Assembly: GCA_035325705.1 (NCBI GenBank)
Contig: DAOKZI010000021.1
Coordinates: 1-64,000 of the forward strand
Length of the DNA: 64,000 bases
Direction of reading: 5' to 3'
Origin: Ga0077536 sp035325705
GTDB lineage: Bacteria; Pseudomonadota; Gammaproteobacteria; Ga0077536
The notes below the pieces were generated by a model, which saw nothing but the letters and a program-made list of their open reading frames with translations, ran no database searches and had not been told where the DNA came from. Position numbers and translations under genes: made by a program. Below are positions 33,727 to 41,471 of the stretch, piece after piece (within the stretch, counting starts at the first letter, position 1; each line of letters begins with the position of its first letter).

Positions 33727-35010
33727 ATGATGCTACCGAACAGGATAATCGCCGTGCTCGCGCTGCTGGTCGGCCTCTCGTCCGCCCTCGCGTTGGCTCT
33801 GACCGCGGCACCGGAAAAGGAGGCGCAATCGGCCAGTCTCCACGTCAAGACGCTGGTGCTCGGCTCCGGCTGCTTCTGGGGCGCCGAGAAAGGCTATGAA
33901 GCGCTGCCGGGCGTGATCGAGGCGGTGTCCGGCTATGCCGACGGCCGCAATCTCGAGCCGAGCTACAGCGTCATCACCCGGCCCGAGCACCGCTTCGATC
34001 CCGACAACTACGCCGAAACTGTGCGCGTCCGGTACAACACCGAGGTGCTCAGCACCCGGGCGCTGCTGCGGCATTTTTTCGAGCATCACGATCCGACGCA
34101 GAAAAACCGACAGGGCAACGACGTCGGCACTCAGTACCGCTCCGTCATCCTGTATTCGGACGACGAGCAGCGCGCGACGGCGCTGCAGACGAGAGACGAG
34201 TTCCAGGCCCTGTTGAAAGCGGCGGGATACGGCGACATCGTCACCGAGATCGAGCCGCTGCAGGCGTTCCACGAGGCCGAGGCCTACCATCAGGACTACC
34301 TGGCGAAAAATCCGCACGGCTACTGCCCGGATCACTCCACCGGCGTGACTTTCGACAGAGCCGCTCCCGAGCCGGCCGACAACACCGCGCTGCTGCGAGG
34401 CAAGCAGATCCTCGTGCTGGAAGCCGAGCACTGTCCCTACTGCGCGAGATTCCGGCGCGACGTCGGCGAGCGCTATCGCGGCAGCATTCCGCTCAGCTAT
34501 CGCCGGGCCGCGCAACTGGACGGCCTCGCGCTGCATACGCCGACCTGGGCCACGCCGACGATCTATTTCCTCGACGAGGGCAAAGAGCAGTTTGGCCACC
34601 AGGGCTATATGACGGCGGCGGCGTTCTATCGGGCCTTGGGCGTTTTCAAGCTCGGCGACGGCGAGGCGTATGAGGTCGCCTTCGCCAAGGACACCGACGA
34701 TCGTTTCTGCCGTCAGTACGAAGAGTTCAAACACACCCCGGACGGCGTATTCATCGACAAGCTGAGCGGCGCGCCGCTGTTCGACACGCGCGATCGCTTC
34801 GACTCCGGCTCCGGCTGGCTGTCCTTCACCCGGCCGGTCGACGGCGCCACCGTCGAGGCGCCGGACGACAGCCACGGCATGCAGCGCATCGAGGTGCGAT
34901 CCAAGAGCAGCGGCATCCACCTCGGGCACGTGTTCGACGACGGGCCGGACGGCAAGCCGCGCTATTGCATCAACGCGACGGTGCTGGAGTTCGAGCCGAG
35001 AACGAAATGA
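33727..35010 (+). CDS. msrAB: Exported MsrA-thioredoxin-MsrB fusion
   Basis: The 427-residue protein begins with a signal peptide or anchor (RIIAVLALLVGLSSALALAL), so it acts in the periplasm. MsrA follows with GCFWGAEKGY (catalytic Cys49). Next comes a thioredoxin-like segment with CPYC (Cys236, Cys239), and then MsrB, whose catalytic Cys414 lies in RYCINA near the C-terminus. MsrA repairs the S and MsrB the R epimer of methionine sulfoxide in oxidised proteins. The MsrB part lacks the CxxC zinc pairs of many homologues. In Neisseria PilB the thioredoxin domain comes first; here a thioredoxin-like module lies between the two reductases. Confidence 0.88.
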   Translation: MMLPNRIIAVLALLVGLSSALALALTAAPEKEAQSASLHVKTLVLGSGCFWGAEKGYEALPGVIEAVSGYADGRNLEPSYSVITRPEHRFDPDNYAETVRVRYNTEVLSTRALLRHFFEHHDPTQKNRQGNDVGTQYRSVILYSDDEQRATALQTRDEFQALLKAAGYGDIVTEIEPLQAFHEAEAYHQDYLAKNPHGYCPDHSTGVTFDRAAPEPADNTALLRGKQILVLEAEHCPYCARFRRDVGERYRGSIPLSYRRAAQLDGLALHTPTWATPTIYFLDEGKEQFGHQGYMTAAAFYRALGVFKLGDGEAYEVAFAKDTDDRFCRQYEEFKHTPDGVFIDKLSGAPLFDTRDRFDSGSGWLSFTRPVDGATVEAPDDSHGMQRIEVRSKSSGIHLGHVFDDGPDGKPRYCINATVLEFEPRTK

Positions 35011-35062
35011 GGCGCGCGGGCTGCATACGCAGCGCGCACGGCGAGCAGGAGAGGAGCAAGGC

Positions 35063-35440
35063 ATGAAATTTCCGAGCAGCGAATTCCTCGAGCATCTGGT
35101 GGCGACCCTCAACGGCGATGCGGCCTTGGATGCGGCGAGCCGCTGGTCCGACGTCAAGGTTCTGCTGCGCTTCGGCGACGAGGGCTACTGGCTGAAGCTC
35201 TACGGCGGCAAAGTCATCGATCACATGCGCTACTTTCCGATGGCGAATCCGCTGGGCTGGGATTACGCGATCGGCGCTCCGCTCGAGACCTGGCAGGCGC
35301 TGCGCGAGGGCCGCCGCGCGCTCGGGCATCTGCTGGATCGCGGCGAAATCACGGTCGACGGCAATCTGCTGCAGGCCAATCGCATGTACGAATCGACGCA
35401 TCTGCTGCTCTCCGCGGTGCGCGATCTGAAGCTCGACTGA
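35063..35440 (+). CDS. SCP2 sterol-binding-like small protein
   Basis: The 125-residue protein has a pattern like SCP2/lipid-binding domains: WSDVKVLLRFGDEGYWLKLY, then PLGWDYAIGAPLETWQALRE and GEITVDGNLLQANRMYESTH. SCP2 domains bind acyl-CoA or sterols. It lies 12 bases before an alpha/beta hydrolase-fold gene on the same strand and is probably co-translated with it. A ribosome site GGAGAGGAGC precedes the ATG. No catalytic residues are apparent. Confidence 0.65.
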   Translation: MKFPSSEFLEHLVATLNGDAALDAASRWSDVKVLLRFGDEGYWLKLYGGKVIDHMRYFPMANPLGWDYAIGAPLETWQALREGRRALGHLLDRGEITVDGNLLQANRMYESTHLLLSAVRDLKLD

Positions 35441-35452
35441 GGGAGGACCGCG

Positions 35453-36274
35453 ATGAGCCACGAAATCGTCGGCCGTTACGTCGTCGTCGACGGCACGCGC
35501 GCTTATTACGATGAATGTGGCAGCGGCATTCCGCTCGTCTGCCTGCACATGGGCTGGGCCTGCTCGCTGCAGTGGCAGTACTTCATGCCGATCATGGCCG
35601 CGGCGGGCATGCGCGTAATCGCACCGGATCTGCCCGGCCACGCCAAGTCCTATCCCGTGAACTGGCAGCCGTTCCGCAAGATGCGCGACTACGCCGAATG
35701 GGTCTGGCATTTCATCGAGGCCGTCTGCCCGGGCGAGAAACCCGTGGTCTGCGGCAGCGGCATCGGCGGCGACATGACGATGCAGCTCGCCTGCCATCAC
35801 CCGGACGGCATTCGCGCCGGCATGCCCTTCGAGTCCGCGGCGAAGACGGGCTCGATCTCCTTCCTCTCCGGCTACGGCGATCCGCACAGCTTCCCGGGCT
35901 TCGCGGCGCTGATCGACAACGCGTCGACCGCGGCGATGTACTACCCCTGCGAGCAGCGCAAGGTGATCGAGTCGAAGTGGCAGCATCGCGCGAGCTATCA
36001 CGCGACCTGCGTCGCCGACATGGACGCCTGGAACGATCACGACGTGCGGCCTTTCCTCGATCGAATCAAGGTGCCGATGTTCTTCTACAAGGGCGAGGCC
36101 GACTATCACATCCCGGATCAAGACGTGCTCGACACCATCGCCGCGATCCCGAACGGGCTCGCCGAAGGCGGCATCGCACAGGGCATGGGCCATCTGATCA
36201 TGATGGAGCAGCCCGAGAAACTGGCCGAAGCCTGTCTCGGCTTTCTGCGGCGGCGGGACATCCTCGCGGACTGA
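35453..36274 (+). CDS. Alpha/beta hydrolase-fold protein lacking the usual serine nucleophile
   Basis: The 273-residue protein has the classic fold: GIPLVCLHMGWACSLQWQYF with the oxyanion region, RVIAPDLPGHAKS, and the C-terminal GMGHLIMMEQPEKLAE with the catalytic-type His. At the nucleophile elbow, where G-x-S-x-G-G is expected, it reads VVCGSGIGGDM, placing Gly103 where Ser should be, with Ser102 one position earlier. It may be a non-hydrolytic member, such as a C-C lyase, dioxygenase-like or binding protein, or may use Ser102 in a shifted loop. It follows the SCP2-like gene by 12 bases. Confidence 0.8.
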   Translation: MSHEIVGRYVVVDGTRAYYDECGSGIPLVCLHMGWACSLQWQYFMPIMAAAGMRVIAPDLPGHAKSYPVNWQPFRKMRDYAEWVWHFIEAVCPGEKPVVCGSGIGGDMTMQLACHHPDGIRAGMPFESAAKTGSISFLSGYGDPHSFPGFAALIDNASTAAMYYPCEQRKVIESKWQHRASYHATCVADMDAWNDHDVRPFLDRIKVPMFFYKGEADYHIPDQDVLDTIAAIPNGLAEGGIAQGMGHLIMMEQPEKLAEACLGFLRRRDILAD

Positions 36275-36296
36275 GGGCATAGCCGAGCGGTCTTTG

Positions 36297-36345
36297 TAGC
36301 CCGGGAGATGATGGGCTGACGAAGGACGCCCAAAAACTCGGGACA
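36297..36345. repeat. Dispersed TAGCCCGG / GGGCTGACGAAGGA repeat unit
   Basis: The stretch joins TAGCCCGGGA to GGGCTGACGAAGGACGCCC. Both elements recur near 41.4 kb and 48.7-49.1 kb. The second element can form a hairpin (GGGC...GCCC). It lies between convergent genes. Confidence 0.6.
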
Positions 36346-36407
36346 GGAACGCTCGGGGAACCTCGATCGCACGGAGCGACGGCCGTCGCTCCGTGTCGCA
36401 AGCGGCC

Positions 36408-36788
36408 TCAGCTCATGCGATGCAGCGCGCAGAGTTTGTTGCCGTCCGGATCGCGCACGTAGGCGAGATACAGCTTGCCGAAGCCGCCTTCACGCACGCC
36501 CGGCGGATCCTCGACCGAGGTGCCGCCGTTCGCGACGCCGGCCGCATGCCAGGCTTTGACCTGGGCTTCGGAGTCGCAGGCGAAGCCGATCGTGCCGCCG
36601 TTCGCAGCCGTCGCGGGCTGGCCGTTGATCGGCGTGGTCACGAGCAGCAGCCCGTTGTTGTGCATGTAGATCAGGCGGCCCTTGTCGTCGGTGACGGCAG
36701 GCTTCGCGCCCAGTGCGCCCAGCAGGGCGTCGTAGAATTTTTTGGAGCGCGCGATGTCGTTGCTGCCGACCATGATGTGCGAAAACAT
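36408..36788 (-). CDS. VOC-family glyoxalase-like protein
   Basis: The 126-residue protein opens FSHIMVGSNDIARSKKFYDA, with His4 as a candidate metal ligand. It has IGFACDSEAQVKAWHAAGVA in the second half and ends YVRDPDGNKLCALHRM, as in bleomycin-resistance/lactoylglutathione-lyase-like proteins of the PhnB type. The ATG at 36788 is preceded by CCGGAGGATT. It is probably an intact single-domain VOC protein; the substrate is unknown. Confidence 0.82.
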   Translation of the reverse strand: MFSHIMVGSNDIARSKKFYDALLGALGAKPAVTDDKGRLIYMHNNGLLLVTTPINGQPATAANGGTIGFACDSEAQVKAWHAAGVANGGTSVEDPPGVREGGFGKLYLAYVRDPDGNKLCALHRMS

Positions 36789-37244
36789 GAATCCTCCGGA
36801 TAGTCGTCGTGAGAGCGAGGCCGGATCCTGACCGAGCGATTGCAATAAGACCAGCATTGCGCGCCGCGCCGATTCGTGCATCGGGCACGAGCGCCGCACC
36901 GAGGCTTCGATGCTGCGCTGCGCCGAGGATTATCTGCTGTGAGCGCGAATGCGTGCGTGCATCGTCCATCGGCCGTCGGCCACGCGAATCCGACGGCGCG
37001 CGGTGACTTCCGCCGTCACGCCGCTACTGGACGAGCCGCCGGACGAGGTTCAGGCTGCTTTTCCGGACGCGGCGGCCGAGCAAGCACATGTCGTCGAGCA
37101 CTCTGCTCGCATGAGGCAGCGGTCCCGCGGTTCTCGCGCCGCTTGCGGGCGATGCGCCGGCGCAGAGCGGGCGCGGATTGCGCCACGACGATACGCCTTT
37201 AACATGCATCGCACGCGCTAAGAAAAATCCGGGAGGTGGGCACG
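36789..37244. other. Intergenic stretch, no gene recognised
   Basis: These 456 bases between the divergent VOC gene and the dehydrogenase operon contain only Arg/Ala-rich open frames. The ribosome site GGGAGG of the next gene lies at its right edge. Confidence 0.6.
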
Positions 37245-38138
37245 ATGGCGACGATCGATTACGGCTTCATCGGGGTCGGGCGCATGGGATCGCTGATGAG
37301 CGCCCGCCTGCTCGCGGCCGGCCACCGCGTGCACGTCTACGACAGCGCCCCCGCGGCCGTCGCGGCCGCGGTCGCGAACGGCGCGCTCGCCGCGGATTCC
37401 GCCCAGGCCGTCGGCGACACCGCGGACGTCGTCTTCCTCAGCCTGCCGACGCCCGACATCGTGCACGCCGCGACGCTCGGACCGCGCGGCGTCTGCGAAG
37501 GCCGGCGCGCCACGCGCATCGTCGACTTCTCGACCATCGGCCCGCGCATGGCCGGCATCGTCGCCGCCCAGCTCGCCGAGCGCGGCAAGGTCTACGTCGA
37601 TGCGCCCGTCAGCGGCGGCCTTGCCGGCGCGCGCGACGGCAAGCTCGCGGTGATGGTGTCCTGCGCGCGGCCCGTGTTCGCGGAGCTCGAGTCAATCCTG
37701 AGCCTGTTCGGCAAGGTCTTCCATCTCGGCGAGGGCGCCGGCCAGGGCCAGACCATGAAGCTCGCGAACAACCTGCTCGCCGCCGCGGCCCTCGCCGTGA
37801 CCTCGGAAGCGATGGTGATGGGCGTGAAGGCGGGACTGGATCCGAAGGTGATGATCGACGTGATCAACCTCGGCTCGGGCCGCAACAGCGCGAGCCAGGA
37901 CAAGTTTCCGCGCGCGATCCTGCCCGGCACTTTCGATTTCGGTTTCCACACCGGACTCTCGTACAAGGACGTGCGCCTGTGCATCGACGAGGCGGAGACC
38001 TTGGGCGTGCCGATGGTGGTCGGCGCGGCGGTGCGCGAGCTGCTCGCGGTGACCAATGCGATGTACGGCGGCGACTCGGACTTCACGTCGATCTGCCGGG
38101 TGCTCGAGAGCTGGGCGGGCGTCGAAGTCCGCGCTTGA
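37245..38138 (+). CDS. 3-hydroxyisobutyrate dehydrogenase-like NAD(P) oxidoreductase
   Basis: The 297-residue protein is of the beta-hydroxyacid dehydrogenase family: the dinucleotide loop GFIGVGRMGSLMSARLLAAG at the N-terminus, VDAPVSGGLAGARDGKL for substrate binding, and the catalytic Lys in GQTMKLANNLLAAAALA. It should oxidise a beta-hydroxy acid or reduce a semialdehyde. The ATG at 37245 lies eight bases after GGGAGG. It heads a run with MmgE/PrpD, CMD and MBL-fold genes with short gaps, probably one catabolic operon. Confidence 0.88.
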   Translation: MATIDYGFIGVGRMGSLMSARLLAAGHRVHVYDSAPAAVAAAVANGALAADSAQAVGDTADVVFLSLPTPDIVHAATLGPRGVCEGRRATRIVDFSTIGPRMAGIVAAQLAERGKVYVDAPVSGGLAGARDGKLAVMVSCARPVFAELESILSLFGKVFHLGEGAGQGQTMKLANNLLAAAALAVTSEAMVMGVKAGLDPKVMIDVINLGSGRNSASQDKFPRAILPGTFDFGFHTGLSYKDVRLCIDEAETLGVPMVVGAAVRELLAVTNAMYGGDSDFTSICRVLESWAGVEVRA

Positions 38139-38154
38139 ACAGGAGGAGCCCTTC

Positions 38155-39537
38155 ATGTCGTCCATCGCAGCTTCCCGCAGTCCCGATCCCGCGGTAGAGG
38201 AAACGCCGGCCGCAGTGCGCATGGCCAGCGCGGCGTGCGCCTTCGGTGCCGCGGATCTCGATGCGGCCCTGATCGACGAAGCGAAGACCTGCCTGCGCGA
38301 TCTGATCGGCTGCGCCTGCGAGTCGCGCGCGCTGCCCTGGTCGCGACAGGCCTGCGCGACGATCGCGGCAACGCCGGCCGGTGCGAGCATCGTCGGCGAG
38401 GCCGGCGCTTATGCGGCCGGCGACGCGGCTTTCGTCAACGCGGTGATGGGCCACGGCCTGGTCCGCGAGGACATGCACGCCGGCAGCATCAGCCATCTCG
38501 GCATCGTGGTCCTGCCCACCGTGCTCGCGCTGGCCGAGACGCGCGCCGTCGCAGGCGCCGACTTTCTCGCCGCGATCGTCGTCGGCTACGAGCTCGGGGC
38601 CCAGCTCGGGCGCGCGGTGATGAACGCCGAGGTCGCGAAGATCCATCGCCCGACCGGCGTGACCGGCCCCGTCGCCGGCGCCGCGGCCGCGGCGCATCTG
38701 CTGAAGCTCGACGTGAACGCCTACACCAGCGCCCTCGCCTTCGCCGCCAATGCCAGCGCGGGCTTCAATCAGTGGGCGTGGACCGGGGGCAGCGAAATGT
38801 TCTTCCAGGCCGGGCTCGCCGCGCGCAGCGCGGTGACGGCCGTTGGCCTCGCGGCGGCGGGCGCCTACGGCTCGCCCAGCGCCATCGACGGCGCGGCCGG
38901 TCTGTGCGCCGCGCTCGGGCGAGCGGAAGCCGGCGCAAACCTGCGGCCGTTCGCGGCCGAGCCGGAAATCTTGCGCGTCTATCACAAGGCCGTGCCCGCC
39001 TGTAACTTCGCGCAGACGCCGGCGCTCGCGGCGCTGCGCCTGGCGCGGACGAAGTCGATCGCGCCGGCGCGCATCGCGAGCATTCTCGTGCGCGTCCCGC
39101 GCGCCGGCGCCCTGTATCCGGGCTGCGATTACGCGGGACCCTATGCGAACGTCCTGCAGGGCAAGATGAGCATCCAGTACAACGTCGCCGCGGCCCTGCT
39201 CACCGGCGAAATCACCGAGCGCAATTTCGATCTGCTCGCCGATCCCGGCCTCGCACGCCTGGTGTCCGCGACGAGGCTGGAAGTCGACCCGGCGCTGACG
39301 GCCGCCTATCCCGGCCTGCAGGGTGGCGAAGTCCTCGTCACGCTAGCCGACGGCACGCAGCACGCCGTGCGCCTCGAGGACGTCGTGCATGCGAGCGCCG
39401 AAGAAGTCGCGCGGCGTTTCGAGGCCGCCGCGGCGAAGGTGTTCGGCGCGGCCCGCGCCGCCGAGATCGCCGAGACGATCGACACGCTGGAGCAGCGGCC
39501 CGACGCCGGCGCCCTGGCGCGGCTGCTGCGCGCCTGA
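38155..39537 (+). CDS. MmgE/PrpD family protein
   Basis: The 460-residue protein matches the MmgE/PrpD fold (2-methylcitrate dehydratase, iminodisuccinate epimerase and cis-aconitate decarboxylase relatives). Landmarks are ALIDEAKTCLRDLIGCACES, VMGHGLVREDMHAGSISHLG, KIHRPTGVTGPVAGAAAAAH and ALAFAANASAGFNQWAWTGG. Members dehydrate or isomerise hydroxylated polycarboxylates. The ATG at 38155 is preceded by AGGAGGAG, 16 bases after the dehydrogenase. The absence of prpB or prpC here argues against a methylcitrate cycle role. Confidence 0.9.
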   Translation: MSSIAASRSPDPAVEETPAAVRMASAACAFGAADLDAALIDEAKTCLRDLIGCACESRALPWSRQACATIAATPAGASIVGEAGAYAAGDAAFVNAVMGHGLVREDMHAGSISHLGIVVLPTVLALAETRAVAGADFLAAIVVGYELGAQLGRAVMNAEVAKIHRPTGVTGPVAGAAAAAHLLKLDVNAYTSALAFAANASAGFNQWAWTGGSEMFFQAGLAARSAVTAVGLAAAGAYGSPSAIDGAAGLCAALGRAEAGANLRPFAAEPEILRVYHKAVPACNFAQTPALAALRLARTKSIAPARIASILVRVPRAGALYPGCDYAGPYANVLQGKMSIQYNVAAALLTGEITERNFDLLADPGLARLVSATRLEVDPALTAAYPGLQGGEVLVTLADGTQHAVRLEDVVHASAEEVARRFEAAAAKVFGAARAAEIAETIDTLEQRPDAGALARLLRA

Positions 39538-39580
39538 AGGCGCGGGCGCTTCCTTCGTTCCAATCCGAGGAGATCCATCG

Positions 39581-39976
39581 ATGAACGACGATCTGTTCGA
39601 CACCGGCCTCGCGATCCGCAAGGCCGTGCTCGGCGCCGAGTTCGTGGACAAGGCGCTCGCCGGCGCCGACGAGTTCACGATGCCGCTGCAGCGGCTGGTC
39701 ACCGAATACTGCTGGGGCGCCGTGTGGGGGCGCGAAGAGCTGCCGCGCAAGACGCGCAGCATGCTGAACCTCGCGATGCTCGCGGTGCTCAACCGTCCCA
39801 ACGAGCTCAAGGCCCACGTGCGCGGCGCGCTCGCCAACGGCGTGTCGAAGACCGAAATTCGCGAAGTGCTGCTGCAGGTCGCGATCTACGGCGGCGTGCC
39901 GGCCGCCGTCGACAGCTTCCGCGTCGCGCGCGAAGCGCTCGCCGAGATCGAAGGCAAAGCGGCCGTGAAGCCCTGA
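39581..39976 (+). CDS. Carboxymuconolactone decarboxylase family protein
   Basis: The 131-residue protein has the CMD fold: EYCWGAVWGREELPRKTRSM and LNLAMLAVLNRPNELKAHVR, followed by GALANGVSKTEIREVLLQVA. It looks like the PcaC decarboxylase branch more than AhpD, since no CxxC pair is present. It would act on a lactone or beta-keto acid from ring cleavage. The start at 39581 follows CCGAGGAGA, 43 bases after the MmgE/PrpD gene. Confidence 0.9.
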   Translation: MNDDLFDTGLAIRKAVLGAEFVDKALAGADEFTMPLQRLVTEYCWGAVWGREELPRKTRSMLNLAMLAVLNRPNELKAHVRGALANGVSKTEIREVLLQVAIYGGVPAAVDSFRVAREALAEIEGKAAVKP

Positions 39977-40001
39977 GGCTGCAGCGCATGGACATTCGGA
40001 C

Positions 40002-40802
40002 ATGAATGCGGACTGCTACGAAGTCTATGCGGTGAAGTACGGCCATCACGCGCGACGCGCCACCGACAACTTCGTCGGCGGCGATCCGCACGATGCGCCG
40101 ATGCCGCTCGATTATTACGTGTGGGTCGTGCGCAATGCGACGCGCAGCTTCGTCGTCGATACCGGCTTCAACGCCGAGGCCGCGGCCGCGCGCGGTCGCA
40201 CGCTCGTGCACGGCGTGGCCGAGGGCCTCGCCACGCTGGGCATCGCCCCCGATGCCGTCGACGACGTCATCATCACCCACCTGCACTATGACCACGCCGG
40301 CAATCTGCCGCTGTTCGGCAAGGCGCGTTTCCATCTGCAGGATCGCGAAATGGCCTTTGCGACCGGACGCTGCATGTGCCATTCGCTGCTGAACCACGGC
40401 TACAGCGCGGAAGACGTCACGCGCATGGTCCGTCACGTCTTCGATCGCCGCGTCGAGTTTCACGACGGCAGCGCGAGCCTGGCGCCGGGCCTCGAGCTGC
40501 ATCACATCGGCGGCCACACCGACGGCCTGCAAGCGGTGCGGGTGATGACGCGTCGCGGCTGGGTCGTGCTCGCCTCGGACGCGAGCCATTTCTATGCGCA
40601 CATGGACGGCGACCGCGCGTTTCCCGTGCTGTACAAGCTCGGGGACATGCTCGAAGGCTACAAGCGCCTGCGCGCGCTCGCGGCGTCGCCGCGCCACGTG
40701 ATCCCGGGCCACGATCCGCTGGTGCTGCAGCGCTACGAGGCGGCGCGCCCCGAGCTCGCGGGCTGGGTCGCGCGCCTGGACGTGGAGCCGACGGCGGCTT
40801 AG
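40002..40802 (+). CDS. Metallo-beta-lactamase-fold lactonase-like hydrolase
   Basis: The 266-residue protein has the zinc motif HLHYDHAG and further ligands in HHIGGHTDGLQ, SDASHFY and VIPGHDPL. The arrangement resembles N-acyl homoserine lactonases of the AttM/AiiA branch. In this operon, next to a carboxymuconolactone decarboxylase-type gene, a catabolic lactonase opening a ring lactone is as likely as quorum quenching. It starts 25 bases after the CMD gene and has no signal peptide. Confidence 0.88.
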   Translation: MNADCYEVYAVKYGHHARRATDNFVGGDPHDAPMPLDYYVWVVRNATRSFVVDTGFNAEAAAARGRTLVHGVAEGLATLGIAPDAVDDVIITHLHYDHAGNLPLFGKARFHLQDREMAFATGRCMCHSLLNHGYSAEDVTRMVRHVFDRRVEFHDGSASLAPGLELHHIGGHTDGLQAVRVMTRRGWVVLASDASHFYAHMDGDRAFPVLYKLGDMLEGYKRLRALAASPRHVIPGHDPLVLQRYEAARPELAGWVARLDVEPTAA

Positions 40803-40812
40803 GTCCTGAAGC

Positions 40813-41268
40813 TCAGCCGTTGACGACGGCGTACACCTGGTACTCGACGCGGCCGGACCGCAGCCTGCCCTGCCCCACGCAGACGAGATTGTTCACCCAC
40901 AGGTAGCGCGGATCGCCGGTTTGCAGCCGCGGGCTGGTGTAGAAATACTGGTCTTCGAACTCCGTCTGGCCCGCGCCGCCGAGCGCGGCCTTGACGGCCT
41001 CGGTGAGCTCGATGTGGCCGGTGTATTCGACGTAGATGTACGCGTGGTCGTGGGTCTCGAAAGTAGCGCGCACGTCGAGATGGCCGTAGTCCTCGCTCAT
41101 CGTGAGCCAGTCCGCACACGCCGCCTTGCGCAGCGTCCCGCGCAGTCGCGGGCCCTCGAAAGCACCGCCGTCGACTTCGACGATGAGGCGGCGGCCGTAC
41201 GGTCCGGCACCCACCTCCAGCGCCTCGCGCAGCAGGGCATGGTAGGAGAACAGCGGTTCCAGCTTCAT
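40813..41268 (-). CDS. DUF3237 family protein
   Basis: The 151-residue protein has the DUF3237 pattern: LEPLFSYHALLREALEVGAG, YGRRLIVEVDGGAFEGPRLR, then ADWLTMSEDYGHLDVRATFE and, at the end, LVCVGQGRLRSGRVEYQVYA. The family has a beta-barrel fold and unknown function and is frequent near catabolic genes. It converges on the MBL-fold gene with only ten bases between, so the two transcripts must end in or across each other. Confidence 0.85.
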   Translation of the reverse strand: MKLEPLFSYHALLREALEVGAGPYGRRLIVEVDGGAFEGPRLRGTLRKAACADWLTMSEDYGHLDVRATFETHDHAYIYVEYTGHIELTEAVKAALGGAGQTEFEDQYFYTSPRLQTGDPRYLWVNNLVCVGQGRLRSGRVEYQVYAVVNG

Positions 41269-41357
41269 GCTCGACCTCCTGAGCGTATCGGTATCGGGAA
41301 ATCGAGCATACCGGAAACCCGGCCGCCGAATGACCGCGCCGAGTCTCGTAGTCTTCT

Positions 41358-41455
41358 AGCCCGGAAGCGCAGCGAATCCGGGGTTCGGCGATCCTCGGAT
41401 GCAGGCGCCCCAACGGAGGCCCGATCCCGGATTCGCGTTGCTCATCCGGGCTACA
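41358..41455. repeat. Dispersed palindromic repeat (TAGCCCGG ... CCGGGCTA)
   Basis: The unit starts TAGCCCGGAAGCGCAGCGAA, and its inverse ends TTGCTCATCCGGGCTACA about 90 bases later, with ATCCGGGGTT and ATCCCGGATT between. The same family occurs near 40-60, 36.3 kb and 48.8-49.1 kb. A long hairpin could end transcripts from the two flanking minus-strand genes. Confidence 0.75.
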
Positions 41456-41471
41456 AGAGGCTCGCTGCTCC

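Noticed and set aside
40002..40802. Call as a quorum-quenching AHL lactonase
   Set aside because: The fold fits, but the operon context is catabolic and no residue pattern distinguishes the substrate, so only a lactonase-like hydrolase is called.
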